Shown: positions 42,200 to 50,885 of the stretch, in pieces
How the letters are laid out: each line of letters opens with the position of its first letter
Position numbering within the stretch: the stretch's first letter is position 1
NCBI GenBank assembly: GCA_015068325.1
Contig: SVKQ01000021.1
Coordinates: 99,696-163,695 of the forward strand
Length of the DNA: 64,000 nt
Origin: Oscillospiraceae bacterium
Lineage (GTDB): Bacteria; Bacillota; Clostridia; Oscillospirales; Oscillospiraceae
Direction: 5' to 3'
Position numbers and translations under genes: made by a program
The notes under the pieces: model-generated
What the model was told of the DNA's origin: nothing
What the model saw: the letters and a program-made list of their open reading frames with translations, nothing else
Databases searched by the model: none

Positions 42200-43657
42200 A
42201 TGCTCGCAGGAATCGATGTCGGCTCCACCGGTCTGAAGGTCTCCCTGTTCTCCCTGCGGGGTGTCCGGCTCCACTACGCGTATCGGGAGTATTCCCTGGA
42301 ATATCTGGGAGACGGCCGAGTGGTCATCGACCCTGCCGTGTGGTGGGAAGCCCTGTGCTCCTGTTGGCGGGAGCTGGGGCAGCAGTGTGATCTGCGCGCC
42401 ATCCAGGGCATCGGCATCAGTCATGCCAACGCCATGGTGCTCACCGACGGGGAGCTGCACCCTCTGTTCAAGGCCATCATGCAGCTGGACAAGCGGGGCA
42501 GTGAGATGGTGCCAGTGCTGGAGAGAGAGCTGGGGAACGACGCCATCTTCTCCGTCACGGGGAACAACAACGCAGCCGGCTTTGTCTGGGGCCCCACGCT
42601 GAAGTGGCTGGCAGTCCACGAGCCGGAGCAGTTCAGCCGTGTGCGCTGCCTGTTCAACCCCTCCAGCTACCTGGTCATGCGCCTGACCGGCGCCTATTGC
42701 ATGGACCACACCCGCGCCGCCACTACCATGCTCTATAACATCCACAAGGGGCAGTGGGACGCGGAGCTCTGCCGCTACTTCTCTTTGGTGCCGGACTGCC
42801 TCCCCCCGCTGCACGGCAGCAGCGACGTGGTGGGCCGCACCACCGGCGACGGGCCGCTGCCCGCCGGTATCCCGGTCACGGCCGGCGTCATGGACACCAT
42901 GGCCGCCATGGTGGGTCTGGGCTCCGGCCGTCAGGAGAATGCCCTGATCCTGGGTAGTGTGGGCCGCTTCGTGCTGCCCACGCAGAAGCTGGACCGCCGC
43001 TTCCTCAACACGGTGCTGCCCGACCGCAGCGCTCTGGCCAGCATGACGCCGGTCAACAACGCCGGCATCTCCGTGCGCTGGGCCCGCGATCTGCTCATGA
43101 GCGGCGGTGCAGCGGGCGGCTACGCCGAAATGGATCGTCTGGCGGCGGAAAAGCCCGTTGGCTCCGACGGGCTGATGTTCTTCCCCTATCTCACCGGTGC
43201 CAGCTGCCCCAACTGGGACGCCTCCGTGCGCGGCGCCTTTCTGCACATGGAGGCCTATCACGACAGCGGACACTTCTCCCGAGCCGTGATGGAGGGCGTG
43301 GGCTACGCGCTGGCCGAGGCGCTGCAGCTCTTCATCCGTCAGGTGGGCGCCCCGTCCGGCCGCATCTGCTGCGGCGGCGGCGGGGCCAGGAGCACTCTGT
43401 GGACCCAAATCCTCAGCGATATCTTCGGCCGCGAGCTGGTCATCCCGGAGAATCTGGAGACGGAGACCGTCGGCTGCGCCATCCTGGCGGGCCGCGGCGC
43501 GGGTCTCCTGCGCGGAGACGATGTGGCCGACTGGAACCGTGTGGTACGGACCGTCTCCCCGCGCCCGGACGCCCACGCGCTCTATCAGCCGCTGTTGGAG
43601 CATTTCATCCGGGTCTATCCTCTCCTGCAGCAGATCCAACAACTCCGGAACAGCTGA
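42200..43657 (+). CDS. FGGY-family carbohydrate kinase, second copy
   Basis: This 485-residue kinase has the N-terminal GIDVGSTGLKVSLF loop and the FGGY fold. The C-terminal motif is CCGGGGARSTLWTQILSDIFGREL. It is only distantly similar to the adjacent kinase, so the pair is not a recent duplication. The ATG at 42200 has AAAAGAGG upstream; a TTG at 42182 is less likely. It ends the catabolic operon and is followed by a GC-rich hairpin. Confidence 0.88.
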   Translation: MLAGIDVGSTGLKVSLFSLRGVRLHYAYREYSLEYLGDGRVVIDPAVWWEALCSCWRELGQQCDLRAIQGIGISHANAMVLTDGELHPLFKAIMQLDKRGSEMVPVLERELGNDAIFSVTGNNNAAGFVWGPTLKWLAVHEPEQFSRVRCLFNPSSYLVMRLTGAYCMDHTRAATTMLYNIHKGQWDAELCRYFSLVPDCLPPLHGSSDVVGRTTGDGPLPAGIPVTAGVMDTMAAMVGLGSGRQENALILGSVGRFVLPTQKLDRRFLNTVLPDRSALASMTPVNNAGISVRWARDLLMSGGAAGGYAEMDRLAAEKPVGSDGLMFFPYLTGASCPNWDASVRGAFLHMEAYHDSGHFSRAVMEGVGYALAEALQLFIRQVGAPSGRICCGGGGARSTLWTQILSDIFGRELVIPENLETETVGCAILAGRGAGLLRGDDVADWNRVVRTVSPRPDAHALYQPLLEHFIRVYPLLQQIQQLRNS

Positions 43658-43672
43658 ACACCGAAAACCAAG

Positions 43673-43701
43673 AGGGCGGACACGCGCTGCGTGTCCGCCC
43701 T
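43673..43701 (+). terminator. Hairpin terminator at the end of the sugar catabolic operon
   Basis: AGGGCGGACACGC / GCGTGTCCGCCCT is a perfect 13-bp stem with a three-base loop. The following T tract is broken (GTCTCTATC). Confidence 0.75.
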
Positions 43702-43758
43702 GTCTCTATCTACTTATATCCATTTGTTGCTCTTCCCGGCCGGCCATGCCCGGATCCA

Positions 43759-44649
43759 TCACTTTCTCCGACCCATATGGCTCAGTTTGATCACATATAG
43801 GAGTGAGATCAGACCCGGTACACCGATCCAGATCACCACGATGACAAGCGTCAGCACCTTCATGCTTTTCACAAAAAGGGTCAGCGACAGATACGTCAGG
43901 CCCAACGGCACGGAGATGATCCCCAACACCTTGTGGGCGATGTTCCACGCGCCCTCGTTCTGTACTGTCCAGGGCAGCCGCAGCCCCGTATGGCGGTTGT
44001 ACGGCAATTGTGGAGCAATCAGGCCTGCGAAAAGGATGACGATTGCAACTAGCGCCGCCGCAAAGAACTCCTCCTGTTTCTCCGGAAGAGAGATGGTGCC
44101 TGTTTTGACAAGGATCGCCGACCCTGCAACCAGCGCCACCAGGATCATGTCAAATACCGTAACGGCCCGGATCCCGCCCGTATCCTTTTCACCGCTGAAT
44201 TCGACCGACAGCAGTATATTATAGCGATACAGGATCACCAAGGACGCAATGAACAAAAGTGCGGACAGCGATATCGCCAGAATCTCATTTCCAACTGCGT
44301 GCATAATCACAACAGCGAGCACGGACAGCCATATGATCCGCCCGCGGATCCTTCCTACCTGCGTCCGCAGCCGCCCTGCTTCAGCGTACTGCGCGATCTG
44401 CTCATTTGCCTTTGCCAGCTCTGCTGCGATGTCGCGGGTGTCATAAGGAGCCTCCATCTCTGCTTTCAAAAGGTCGTTGACACGTACCTCCAGGACTCTG
44501 GCCAAGGCGATTAGCTGGTCCGCGTCCGGGACGGAAAGAGCGTTCTCCCATTTTGACAGGGTCTGCCGCACAACATGGAGCTGTGCGGCCAGGTCCTCCT
44601 GGCTCAGTCCCCGCGCTCTGCGGTACTTTTTGATCTGATCCGACAGCAT
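43759..44649 (-). CDS. XRE-type regulator fused to an SdpI-like membrane domain
   Basis: This 296-residue protein begins with an XRE helix-turn-helix (LSDQIKKYRRARGLSQEDLA, followed by RQTLSKWENALSVPD). It continues into a membrane part with about seven hydrophobic segments. The stretch GLRLPWTVQNEGAWNIAHKVLG matches the SdpI family signature. SdpI is the immunity protein of the Bacillus SDP toxin, and it also sequesters a repressor. AGGAGGTGGGG precedes ATG 44649. Having sensor and DNA-binding head in one chain suggests a membrane-tethered regulator. No toxin gene is visible nearby. Confidence 0.82.
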   Translation of the reverse strand: MLSDQIKKYRRARGLSQEDLAAQLHVVRQTLSKWENALSVPDADQLIALARVLEVRVNDLLKAEMEAPYDTRDIAAELAKANEQIAQYAEAGRLRTQVGRIRGRIIWLSVLAVVIMHAVGNEILAISLSALLFIASLVILYRYNILLSVEFSGEKDTGGIRAVTVFDMILVALVAGSAILVKTGTISLPEKQEEFFAAALVAIVILFAGLIAPQLPYNRHTGLRLPWTVQNEGAWNIAHKVLGIISVPLGLTYLSLTLFVKSMKVLTLVIVVIWIGVPGLISLLYVIKLSHMGRRK

Positions 44650-44778
44650 AATCCCCACCTCCTGCCAACAGTTTATCCGCGGCGGATTCCACAGGCAAGC
44701 AACGGGATTTAACATCCCCGCGGACGGATTGGATTTGGTGGCAGATGACCTCCTAAAACCCGCCCGAACGCCCCGCAG

Positions 44779-45465
44779 CTATCTCCCGGACCGATCCCAC
44801 ACCAGCACGGTGGTGAAATATCCCGTCTCCGCCGGCATCTCCGCCAACGGCGCAAGATGTTCATCTGCCATGCCGCAGTTCTCCGCCACCCAGGCGTCGG
44901 CGCTGCGGCCGGCCAGCGCTTCGCGTAGACCGTCCAACCGGCGGCCCGCCTTCATCAGCACCTTCGTGCCCGGCAGGTCGAGCGCATCGACCCACCCGCC
45001 GTGCACGGGGATCACGTGGAGTTGCTCCTTCCCAGCGGTCAGCGGCCGCCCCAGCGCCGCGGCCGCAGCGCAGAAGCTGGGCACACCCGGCACCACCTTC
45101 ACGGGGAATTCACCCCGCAGCAGCTCCGCTAGATAGGACGAGGTGGCGTACAGCGATGCGTCGCCCAGTGTCAGCAGCGCCACGTCCCGCCCCTGCCGCA
45201 GCTGCTTGGCCAGGATGTCGGCGCAGCGGCAGTGGCTCTCGGCCCACGCCTCTGCCCCACCCTGCATGGGCAGATCCAAATACAGAACTTCCTTATCCGT
45301 CAAGTCCGCCGCCTGCGCCGCGATCTCCAGCGCCGTGGAGCCGCCTCGCTCCGTGCGTGGTGCGGCCACACACGGGCAATATTCGATGAGCCGCAGAGCC
45401 TTTCGGGTCATCAGCTCCGGATCTCCGGGCCCCACGCCGATGCTGTACAGCGTTCCTGTATCCAT
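44779..45465 (-). CDS. cbiL: Cobalt-precorrin-2 C20-methyltransferase CbiL
   Basis: This 228-residue SAM-dependent methyltransferase of the tetrapyrrole methylase fold opens with YSIGVGPGDPELMTRKAL. It has LTLGDASLYATSSYL and VVPGVPSFCAAAAALGRPL, the CbiL/CobI signatures. It adds the C20 methyl group in the anaerobic corrin pathway. It is the last gene of the cobalamin operon, 12 bases after cbiC. I see no clear terminator behind it. Confidence 0.92.
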   Translation of the reverse strand: MDTGTLYSIGVGPGDPELMTRKALRLIEYCPCVAAPRTERGGSTALEIAAQAADLTDKEVLYLDLPMQGGAEAWAESHCRCADILAKQLRQGRDVALLTLGDASLYATSSYLAELLRGEFPVKVVPGVPSFCAAAAALGRPLTAGKEQLHVIPVHGGWVDALDLPGTKVLMKAGRRLDGLREALAGRSADAWVAENCGMADEHLAPLAEMPAETGYFTTVLVWDRSGR

Positions 45466-45477
45466 TGCTCCGCCTCC

Positions 45478-46110
45478 TCACTCCCGCCCCAGCAGATACA
45501 GGAGGGCGTTGCAGATGGCGGCCGCCACGTTGCTGCCGCCCTTGCGGCCGCGGGCCACGATATAGGGCACGTCCGCCGTCATGATCAGCTCCTTGGCTTG
45601 TACGACGTTGACGAAGCCCACCGGCACGCCGATGATCAGCTCCGGCCACAGCTTCCCTGCCTCCATCAGCTCATAGAGCCGCACCAGCGCCGTGGGCGCG
45701 TTGCCGACGGCGAAAATCAGCGGTCGGTCGAGGGTGCAGGCCTTGTCCATGGAGGCCACGGCACGGGTGGTGCCTCTCTCCCGGGCCGCCCGGGCCACGT
45801 CCTCGTCGGCCATGAAGCACAGCACCTCGCCGCCGTGGCGCGCCAGTGCCTTCTTGTTGATGCCGGCGCGGCCCATGTTGGTGTCGGTGACGATGGAGGC
45901 GCCGCTTTTGATGGCGGCCAGCGCCTTTTCCACCACGTGCGGTGAAAAACACAGGCTGTCGGCGTACTCAAAGTCCGCCGTGGTGTGGATGACGCGCTTG
46001 ATGATGGGGGCCAGCACCGGGTCCAGCGGATGCGGCAGCTCTGACTCGATGATGGCAAAGCTGCGCTGCTCGATCTGCGCGGGCAGCACCTGCTCCAGTT
46101 CAATGTTCAT
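45478..46110 (-). CDS. cbiC: Cobalt-precorrin-8 methylmutase CbiC
   Basis: This 210-residue protein matches CbiC/CobH, which moves a methyl group from C11 to C12 to give cobyrinate. Typical stretches are RVIHTTADFEYADSLCFSP (catalytic His), GASIVTDTNMGRAGIN and ELIIGVPVGFVNVVQAKE. It overlaps cbiP by four bases and lies 12 bases before cbiL. The length is normal. Confidence 0.95.
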   Translation of the reverse strand: MNIELEQVLPAQIEQRSFAIIESELPHPLDPVLAPIIKRVIHTTADFEYADSLCFSPHVVEKALAAIKSGASIVTDTNMGRAGINKKALARHGGEVLCFMADEDVARAARERGTTRAVASMDKACTLDRPLIFAVGNAPTALVRLYELMEAGKLWPELIIGVPVGFVNVVQAKELIMTADVPYIVARGRKGGSNVAAAICNALLYLLGRE

Positions 46111-47600
46111 GCTTCGATTCCCCCCTCCAGGATGCGGTAGATCATACCCATGTCCAGGTTTTTGCGCACGGCGTTCGCCAGCAGATCATACTGCTGCTCC
46201 TTGTAGGCAGCGTAGTCGAAGGCGGTCAACTCACTCTCGTCAATGCCCTTCCGCCGGCACAGCATGGCCAGCAGCGCCGCACGACTGGACTCGGTGTCGA
46301 AGAAGCCGTGGAGATAGCTACCCCACACATGGCCGCTGATGCAGCCGTCCAGCATGCCATTCTCCAACTCCGCCAGAGGCTGGGCGTCGCGATCCAGCGC
46401 GGTCACGCCCATGTGGATCTCATAGCCCTCCAGCTCTGCGCCCGCCAGCTCCGGCAGATATCCGCTGTGGATCACCCGGCCGGTGACGCGGGTGCGGTGT
46501 TTTTCGGCGGCAAAATCCGTCACCATGGGCAGCAGACCCAGGCCCTCCACGCTGCCGCCGCCCTCGGCGCCGCAGCTGTCGGTAATGCGACGGCCCAGCA
46601 TCTGATAGCCGCCGCAGACGCCGCAGACCGGTGTGCCGGCGGCCGCCAGCTTTTTGATGGCCGCCTCCAGTCCGCTCTGCCGTAGCCACAACAGGTCCGC
46701 GATGGTGCTCTTGGTGCCCGGCAGGATCACTAGGTCCGGATGGCCCAGCTTCCGCGCGGAGTTCACATAGCGCAACCCCACCCCCGCTGTGGCCTCCAGC
46801 GCCGAAAAGTCGGTGAAGTTGGAGATGCGGGGCAGGCGCACCACGGCGATGTCCAGCGCCGCCGTGCCCTCTCGCTCGAACCGCTCGGTGAGACTGTCCT
46901 CGTCCTCGATGTCCACCTGCAAGTAGGGCAGCACGCCGGCCACCGGTTTTCCGGTCAGTTCCTCCAGCATGGACAGGCCCGGCCGCAGGATCTCCACGTC
47001 GCCCCGGAACTTGTTGATGACAGTGGCCTTTACCAACCGCTTCTCGTCCTCTTCCAGCAGCGCCACCGTGCCGTAGATTTGGGCAAACACACCGCCCCGG
47101 TCGATGTCGCCCACCAGCAGCACCGGTGCCTTCACCATTTCGGCAAGACCCATGTTTACGATGTCATCGCTCTTCAGGTTGATCTCCGCCGGGGAGCCGG
47201 CCCCCTCGATGACGACGATGTCGTTCCTGGCGGAGAGCTTCTCAAACGCCTCCATGATCCGGGGGATCAGACTGCGCTTCATGGCGAAGTACTCCGCCGC
47301 AGACATGTTGCCCAGCACCTCGCCGTTCACGATGACTTGGGAGCCCACGTCCGTGGTGGGCTTGAGCAGGATCGGATTCATCAGCACTGATGGCTCCGCG
47401 CCGCAGGCCTCCGCCTGCACCACCTGGGCCCGGCCCATCTCCAGTCCCTCCTTTGTGATGAAGGAGTTGAGGGCCATGTTCTGACTCTTGAAGGGCGCCA
47501 CCCGGTAGCCGTCCTGCCGGAACACCCGGCACAGTCCCGCCACCAGCAGACTCTTGCCCGCGCCCGACATGGTGCCCTGTACCATGATGACTTTAGCCAT
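46107..47600 (-). CDS. cbiP: Cobyric acid synthase CbiP/CobQ
   Basis: This 497-residue glutamine-dependent amidase converts adenosylcobyrinate a,c-diamide to cobyric acid. The N-terminal ATP-binding part starts MVQGTMSGAGKSLLVAGLCR. The C-terminal class I amidotransferase-like domain carries the nucleophile Cys in GTPVCGVCGGYQMLG and a His in SYLHGFFD. The ATG at 47600 has GGGAGGTG upstream and lies inside the end of cobD. Confidence 0.95.
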   Translation of the reverse strand: MAKVIMVQGTMSGAGKSLLVAGLCRVFRQDGYRVAPFKSQNMALNSFITKEGLEMGRAQVVQAEACGAEPSVLMNPILLKPTTDVGSQVIVNGEVLGNMSAAEYFAMKRSLIPRIMEAFEKLSARNDIVVIEGAGSPAEINLKSDDIVNMGLAEMVKAPVLLVGDIDRGGVFAQIYGTVALLEEDEKRLVKATVINKFRGDVEILRPGLSMLEELTGKPVAGVLPYLQVDIEDEDSLTERFEREGTAALDIAVVRLPRISNFTDFSALEATAGVGLRYVNSARKLGHPDLVILPGTKSTIADLLWLRQSGLEAAIKKLAAAGTPVCGVCGGYQMLGRRITDSCGAEGGGSVEGLGLLPMVTDFAAEKHRTRVTGRVIHSGYLPELAGAELEGYEIHMGVTALDRDAQPLAELENGMLDGCISGHVWGSYLHGFFDTESSRAALLAMLCRRKGIDESELTAFDYAAYKEQQYDLLANAVRKNLDMGMIYRILEGGIEA

Positions 47601-48630
47601 GCAGCACCTCCCGCAATGCATCGATCAAAACCGCGTTCTCCGCTGCCGTCCGCACGCCGACACGGAAAAAGCAGTCGTCCAGTCCCTCAAAATTGCCGCA
47701 CCGGCGCACCAGGATTCCCTGCTCCGCCAGCGATTCGGCCACCGGCCGCGGTGCGCGGCACAGGAGAAAGTTTGCCTCGCCGGGGTATACCGCCACGCCT
47801 AACGCCGCCAGGGATACTGCCAGGGATCGCCGCTGCGCCTCCACCAGCTGCAGCGTCCGGTCCCGCCAGTCCGGCTCCGTCAGCGCGGCCAGGCCGGACC
47901 GCTGTGCCGCGGTGGACACGGCCCATTCCGCTCCGAAGGTGCCGATCCGCTCCAGAAGTGCGGCGTCGGCACATAGCAGATAGCCCAGCCGCAGGCCTGC
48001 CATGGCGTAGAACTTGGTAAAGGCCCGCAGGACCAGCAGGCGGGGATGGGTCTGCAGCAGCGGCAACGCCGAGACGCCCCGGGTGAACTCGAGGAAGCAC
48101 TCGTCCACCACCAGATATGTCCCGTTCTCCTCGCAGGCATCGGCCAGCGCCGCCACAATGCCCGGATCACACAGCCGCCCCGTGGGGTTGTTGGGATTGC
48201 AGAGGAACACCATGTCCGTCTCCGGTGTCAGCGCCGCGGGAAAACTCCGGTCCAACTCAAAGCCGTTTTCCTCCCGCAGCGGGTATTTTGCGATCTCCGC
48301 GCCGAACAGGGCGGCGCTCCTGCCGTATTCGGAGAAGGTGGGCACCGGCGCCAGTACCTGCCGGGGCTGCAGAGCGGCACAGATGCGGAAGATCAGATCC
48401 GCCGCGCCGGCGCCGCAGAGTACCTGCTCCGGTGTCACGCTGTGCTTTTCCGACAGCGCGGCCCGCAGCGCGCGGCAGCGGGCGTCGGGATAGCGGACAT
48501 CTGCCGCCGTCCCCTCCCGCAGGGCCCGCTCCGCCGCCGGCGGCATCCCCAGCGGGTTGACATTCGCGGAAAAATCCAGCCGGACCGTCTGCCCGTTGTA
48601 GATGTCCCCGCCGTGTTCATAGGGCCGCAT
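47593..48630 (-). CDS. cobD: Threonine-phosphate decarboxylase-like aminotransferase (CobD)
   Basis: This 345-residue PLP enzyme of fold type I resembles CobD, which makes aminopropanol phosphate for the cobalamin lower arm. It has HGGDIYNG near the N-terminus, DFSANVNPLGMP, FLCNPNNPTGRL and the PLP-lysine region VLRAFTKFYAMAGLRLGY. It is embedded in the cobalamin operon between cbiB and cbiP, which separates it from histidinol-phosphate aminotransferase. ATG 48630 was chosen; a GTG six bases earlier is possible. Confidence 0.9.
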   Translation of the reverse strand: MRPYEHGGDIYNGQTVRLDFSANVNPLGMPPAAERALREGTAADVRYPDARCRALRAALSEKHSVTPEQVLCGAGAADLIFRICAALQPRQVLAPVPTFSEYGRSAALFGAEIAKYPLREENGFELDRSFPAALTPETDMVFLCNPNNPTGRLCDPGIVAALADACEENGTYLVVDECFLEFTRGVSALPLLQTHPRLLVLRAFTKFYAMAGLRLGYLLCADAALLERIGTFGAEWAVSTAAQRSGLAALTEPDWRDRTLQLVEAQRRSLAVSLAALGVAVYPGEANFLLCRAPRPVAESLAEQGILVRRCGNFEGLDDCFFRVGVRTAAENAVLIDALREVLHG

Positions 48631-49576
48631 AGACACACATCCTCTCCATCACCGCCAGCAGCAGCATCAGCCACGCCGTGCCGTACAGCAGCCGGTGGCT
48701 GCGGCGGATATCCTCTGGTTCGATGGGCCGGAAGTCGTCGCCAATATACTGCTTTTTGTGGATCTGCCCGAAATACCGGGCATCGCCCGCCAGGCGCACC
48801 CGCAGCGCGCCCGCCATCACCGCCTCCGTCTGGGCGGAGTTGGGACTGTCGTGTTTGCGACGGTCCCGCTGCCAGATGCGCAGCGCATTGGCTGCGTCCG
48901 CCCCCGTGAGCTTCGCCGCCGCGATCATCAGCAGAGCCGACAGCCGGGACGGGAGATAGTTCATCACATCGTCCAACCGGGCGGCACAGGTACCGAAGCG
49001 CATATACCGCTCGTTGCGGTAGCCCACCATGGAGTCCATGGTGTTCACTGCCTTGTAGAGACAGCCCAGCGCCGGGCCGCCCAGCATCATGTAAAAGAGC
49101 GGCGCCACCTCCCCGTCGGAGGTGTTCTCCGCCACGGTCTCCACTGCGGCCCGTGCTACGCCAGCCTCGTCCAGCACGTCGGTGTCCCGGCCCACGATCA
49201 TGCCCACCGCCCGCCGGGCATCCTCCAGCGTGCCGTCCGTCAGCGCCGTATAGACTCGCAGGCTCTCCAGCCGCAGGCTCCGGGCCGCCAGGCACTGCCA
49301 GTCCAGCAGTGACGCCAGGGCCAGATAGCACCAGGGACTCAAGGTCCACGCCAGCGCCAGCAGCGCCAGCGGGACACCTGTCCCAATCACCAGCACGCCG
49401 ACCACCAGCAGTCCCCCGGCTAAACGCTTGTTGGCCATGGGATAGAGCTGCTTCTCCAGCACCTCGATCAATTTTCCGTACCAGCGCACGATGTGGGGCC
49501 AGCCCTGGGGATCGCCCAGCAGCAGATCCAGCAAAAAGCCCAGCAGCAGCGCCGCCGTGTCATAGAGCAACATCAT
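48617..49576 (-). CDS. cbiB: Adenosylcobinamide-phosphate synthase CbiB
   Basis: This 319-residue membrane protein joins aminopropanol (or its phosphate) to cobyric acid. Diagnostic blocks are GFLLDLLLGDPQGWPHIVRW, VETVAENTSDGEVAPLFY and YKAVNTMDSMVGYRNERY. Four to five hydrophobic segments are present. It overlaps cbiA by 17 bases and cobD by 14, so translation of the three is closely coupled. Confidence 0.95.
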   Translation of the reverse strand: MMLLYDTAALLLGFLLDLLLGDPQGWPHIVRWYGKLIEVLEKQLYPMANKRLAGGLLVVGVLVIGTGVPLALLALAWTLSPWCYLALASLLDWQCLAARSLRLESLRVYTALTDGTLEDARRAVGMIVGRDTDVLDEAGVARAAVETVAENTSDGEVAPLFYMMLGGPALGCLYKAVNTMDSMVGYRNERYMRFGTCAARLDDVMNYLPSRLSALLMIAAAKLTGADAANALRIWQRDRRKHDSPNSAQTEAVMAGALRVRLAGDARYFGQIHKKQYIGDDFRPIEPEDIRRSHRLLYGTAWLMLLLAVMERMCVYAAL

Positions 49577-50885
49577 CCGCCGCCTTTCTTACAAACCGCT
49601 CCGCAAAGGCCGGGCTGGACGGCCAGTAGAGGTGCGGAAATCCCGCCCACAGCGTATCCGAGGCGTGGACGCAGTCCCACCCCCGGCGGCCGGAGGGCTT
49701 TTCCGCCCGGCAATCCACCCCGTTGTCCGTGCTGGTACAGTAGTGGAACTCATGGGCCCGAACACTCTCCCCCGCCCGACACAACAGGTTATCCCGCTTC
49801 GCCGTTAAATTTACATAACCAAAAGTCTGCAGTTTTTTCGTGGTCTGTGCTGCCGCATGGAGCACGCCCGCCATCTCCGCGCCGTCCAGCGTGTCGTGGA
49901 GATAGAGGAATCCACCGCACTCAGCCACGGTGGGGAGTCCCGCCCACACTGCCTGCCGAATGGCGCGGCGGATGGGGCTGCGCCGCAACGCCTCCAGATG
50001 CAGCTCCGGATAGCCGCCGGGCAGATACAGGCCGCCGATGTGCTCCGGCAGCTTTTCATCCCGCAGCGGGCTGAAAAAGGTCAGTTCGCAGCCCAGCTCC
50101 CGCAGCAGTTGCAGGTTCTCCTCATAGAGGAAGCAGAAGGCCTCGTCCCGGGCCACGGCGATGCGCACATGCTTCACGACCGGCGCCGCAGGCTCCGTCC
50201 GGGGCAGGGACGAAGCCTCCGCTGCCAGTGCCAGAATGCCGTCGATGTCCAGGTACTTCTCCGCCAGGGCACCCAGCTCCGCCAGCCGCTGCCGGATATC
50301 ATCGATCTCTCCGGCGGTAATGAGCCCCAGATGGCGGCTGCCGATGGCGGCCGCCTCACTCCCCGGAAGAATGCCCAGTGGCGTCAGCCCCGCGTCCCGG
50401 GCGATCTGCCGCAGGTCACCCTGCAGCATGGGCGGGGCGTTGTTAAAGATCACGCCCCGTATGCCGCTGTCAGGCCGGAAATCCCGAAAGCCCCGCAGCA
50501 CGGCCCCCGCCGAGGTGTACATTCCTCGGACATTGACCACCAGGATGACCGGCGTCTCCGTGGCCCGGGCCACGCTCCAGGTGCTGCAGCGCCCCTCAGA
50601 GCCGATGCCGTCGTAATAGCCCATGACGCCCTCTGCCACACAGAGCTTCCCCGCCGCCGCGCCCATCTGGCGCCGCAGCTGTTCCGGCGTGCTGAAAAAG
50701 GGGTCCAGGTTTCGGGCCGGCACGCCGATGACCTCACGGTGGAACATGGGGTCGATATAGTCCGGCCCACACTTGAAGGATTGCAGCGCCAGACCGCGGT
50801 CCTTCAGCGCCTGCAGCAGTGCACAGGTCACGGTGGTCTTGCCGCAGCCGGAGTGGGTACCGGCGATCAGGATCCGGTCATTCAT
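49560..50885 (-). CDS. cbiA: Cobyrinate a,c-diamide synthase CbiA
   Basis: This 441-residue glutamine amidotransferase amidates the a and c side chains. The N-terminal P-loop region is IAGTHSGCGKTTVTCALLQAL. FKCGPDYIDPMFH is a strong CbiA signature. The C-terminal glutaminase-like domain has the nucleophile Cys in LPTVAECGGFLYLHD. It overlaps cbiET by eight bases and cbiB by 17. Confidence 0.95.
   Translation of the reverse strand: MNDRILIAGTHSGCGKTTVTCALLQALKDRGLALQSFKCGPDYIDPMFHREVIGVPARNLDPFFSTPEQLRRQMGAAAGKLCVAEGVMGYYDGIGSEGRCSTWSVARATETPVILVVNVRGMYTSAGAVLRGFRDFRPDSGIRGVIFNNAPPMLQGDLRQIARDAGLTPLGILPGSEAAAIGSRHLGLITAGEIDDIRQRLAELGALAEKYLDIDGILALAAEASSLPRTEPAAPVVKHVRIAVARDEAFCFLYEENLQLLRELGCELTFFSPLRDEKLPEHIGGLYLPGGYPELHLEALRRSPIRRAIRQAVWAGLPTVAECGGFLYLHDTLDGAEMAGVLHAAAQTTKKLQTFGYVNLTAKRDNLLCRAGESVRAHEFHYCTSTDNGVDCRAEKPSGRRGWDCVHASDTLWAGFPHLYWPSSPAFAERFVRKAADDVAL

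Noticed and set aside
42137..43642. A 501-codon minus-strand open frame
   Set aside because: It is antisense to the second FGGY kinase, with a composition typical of shadow frames.
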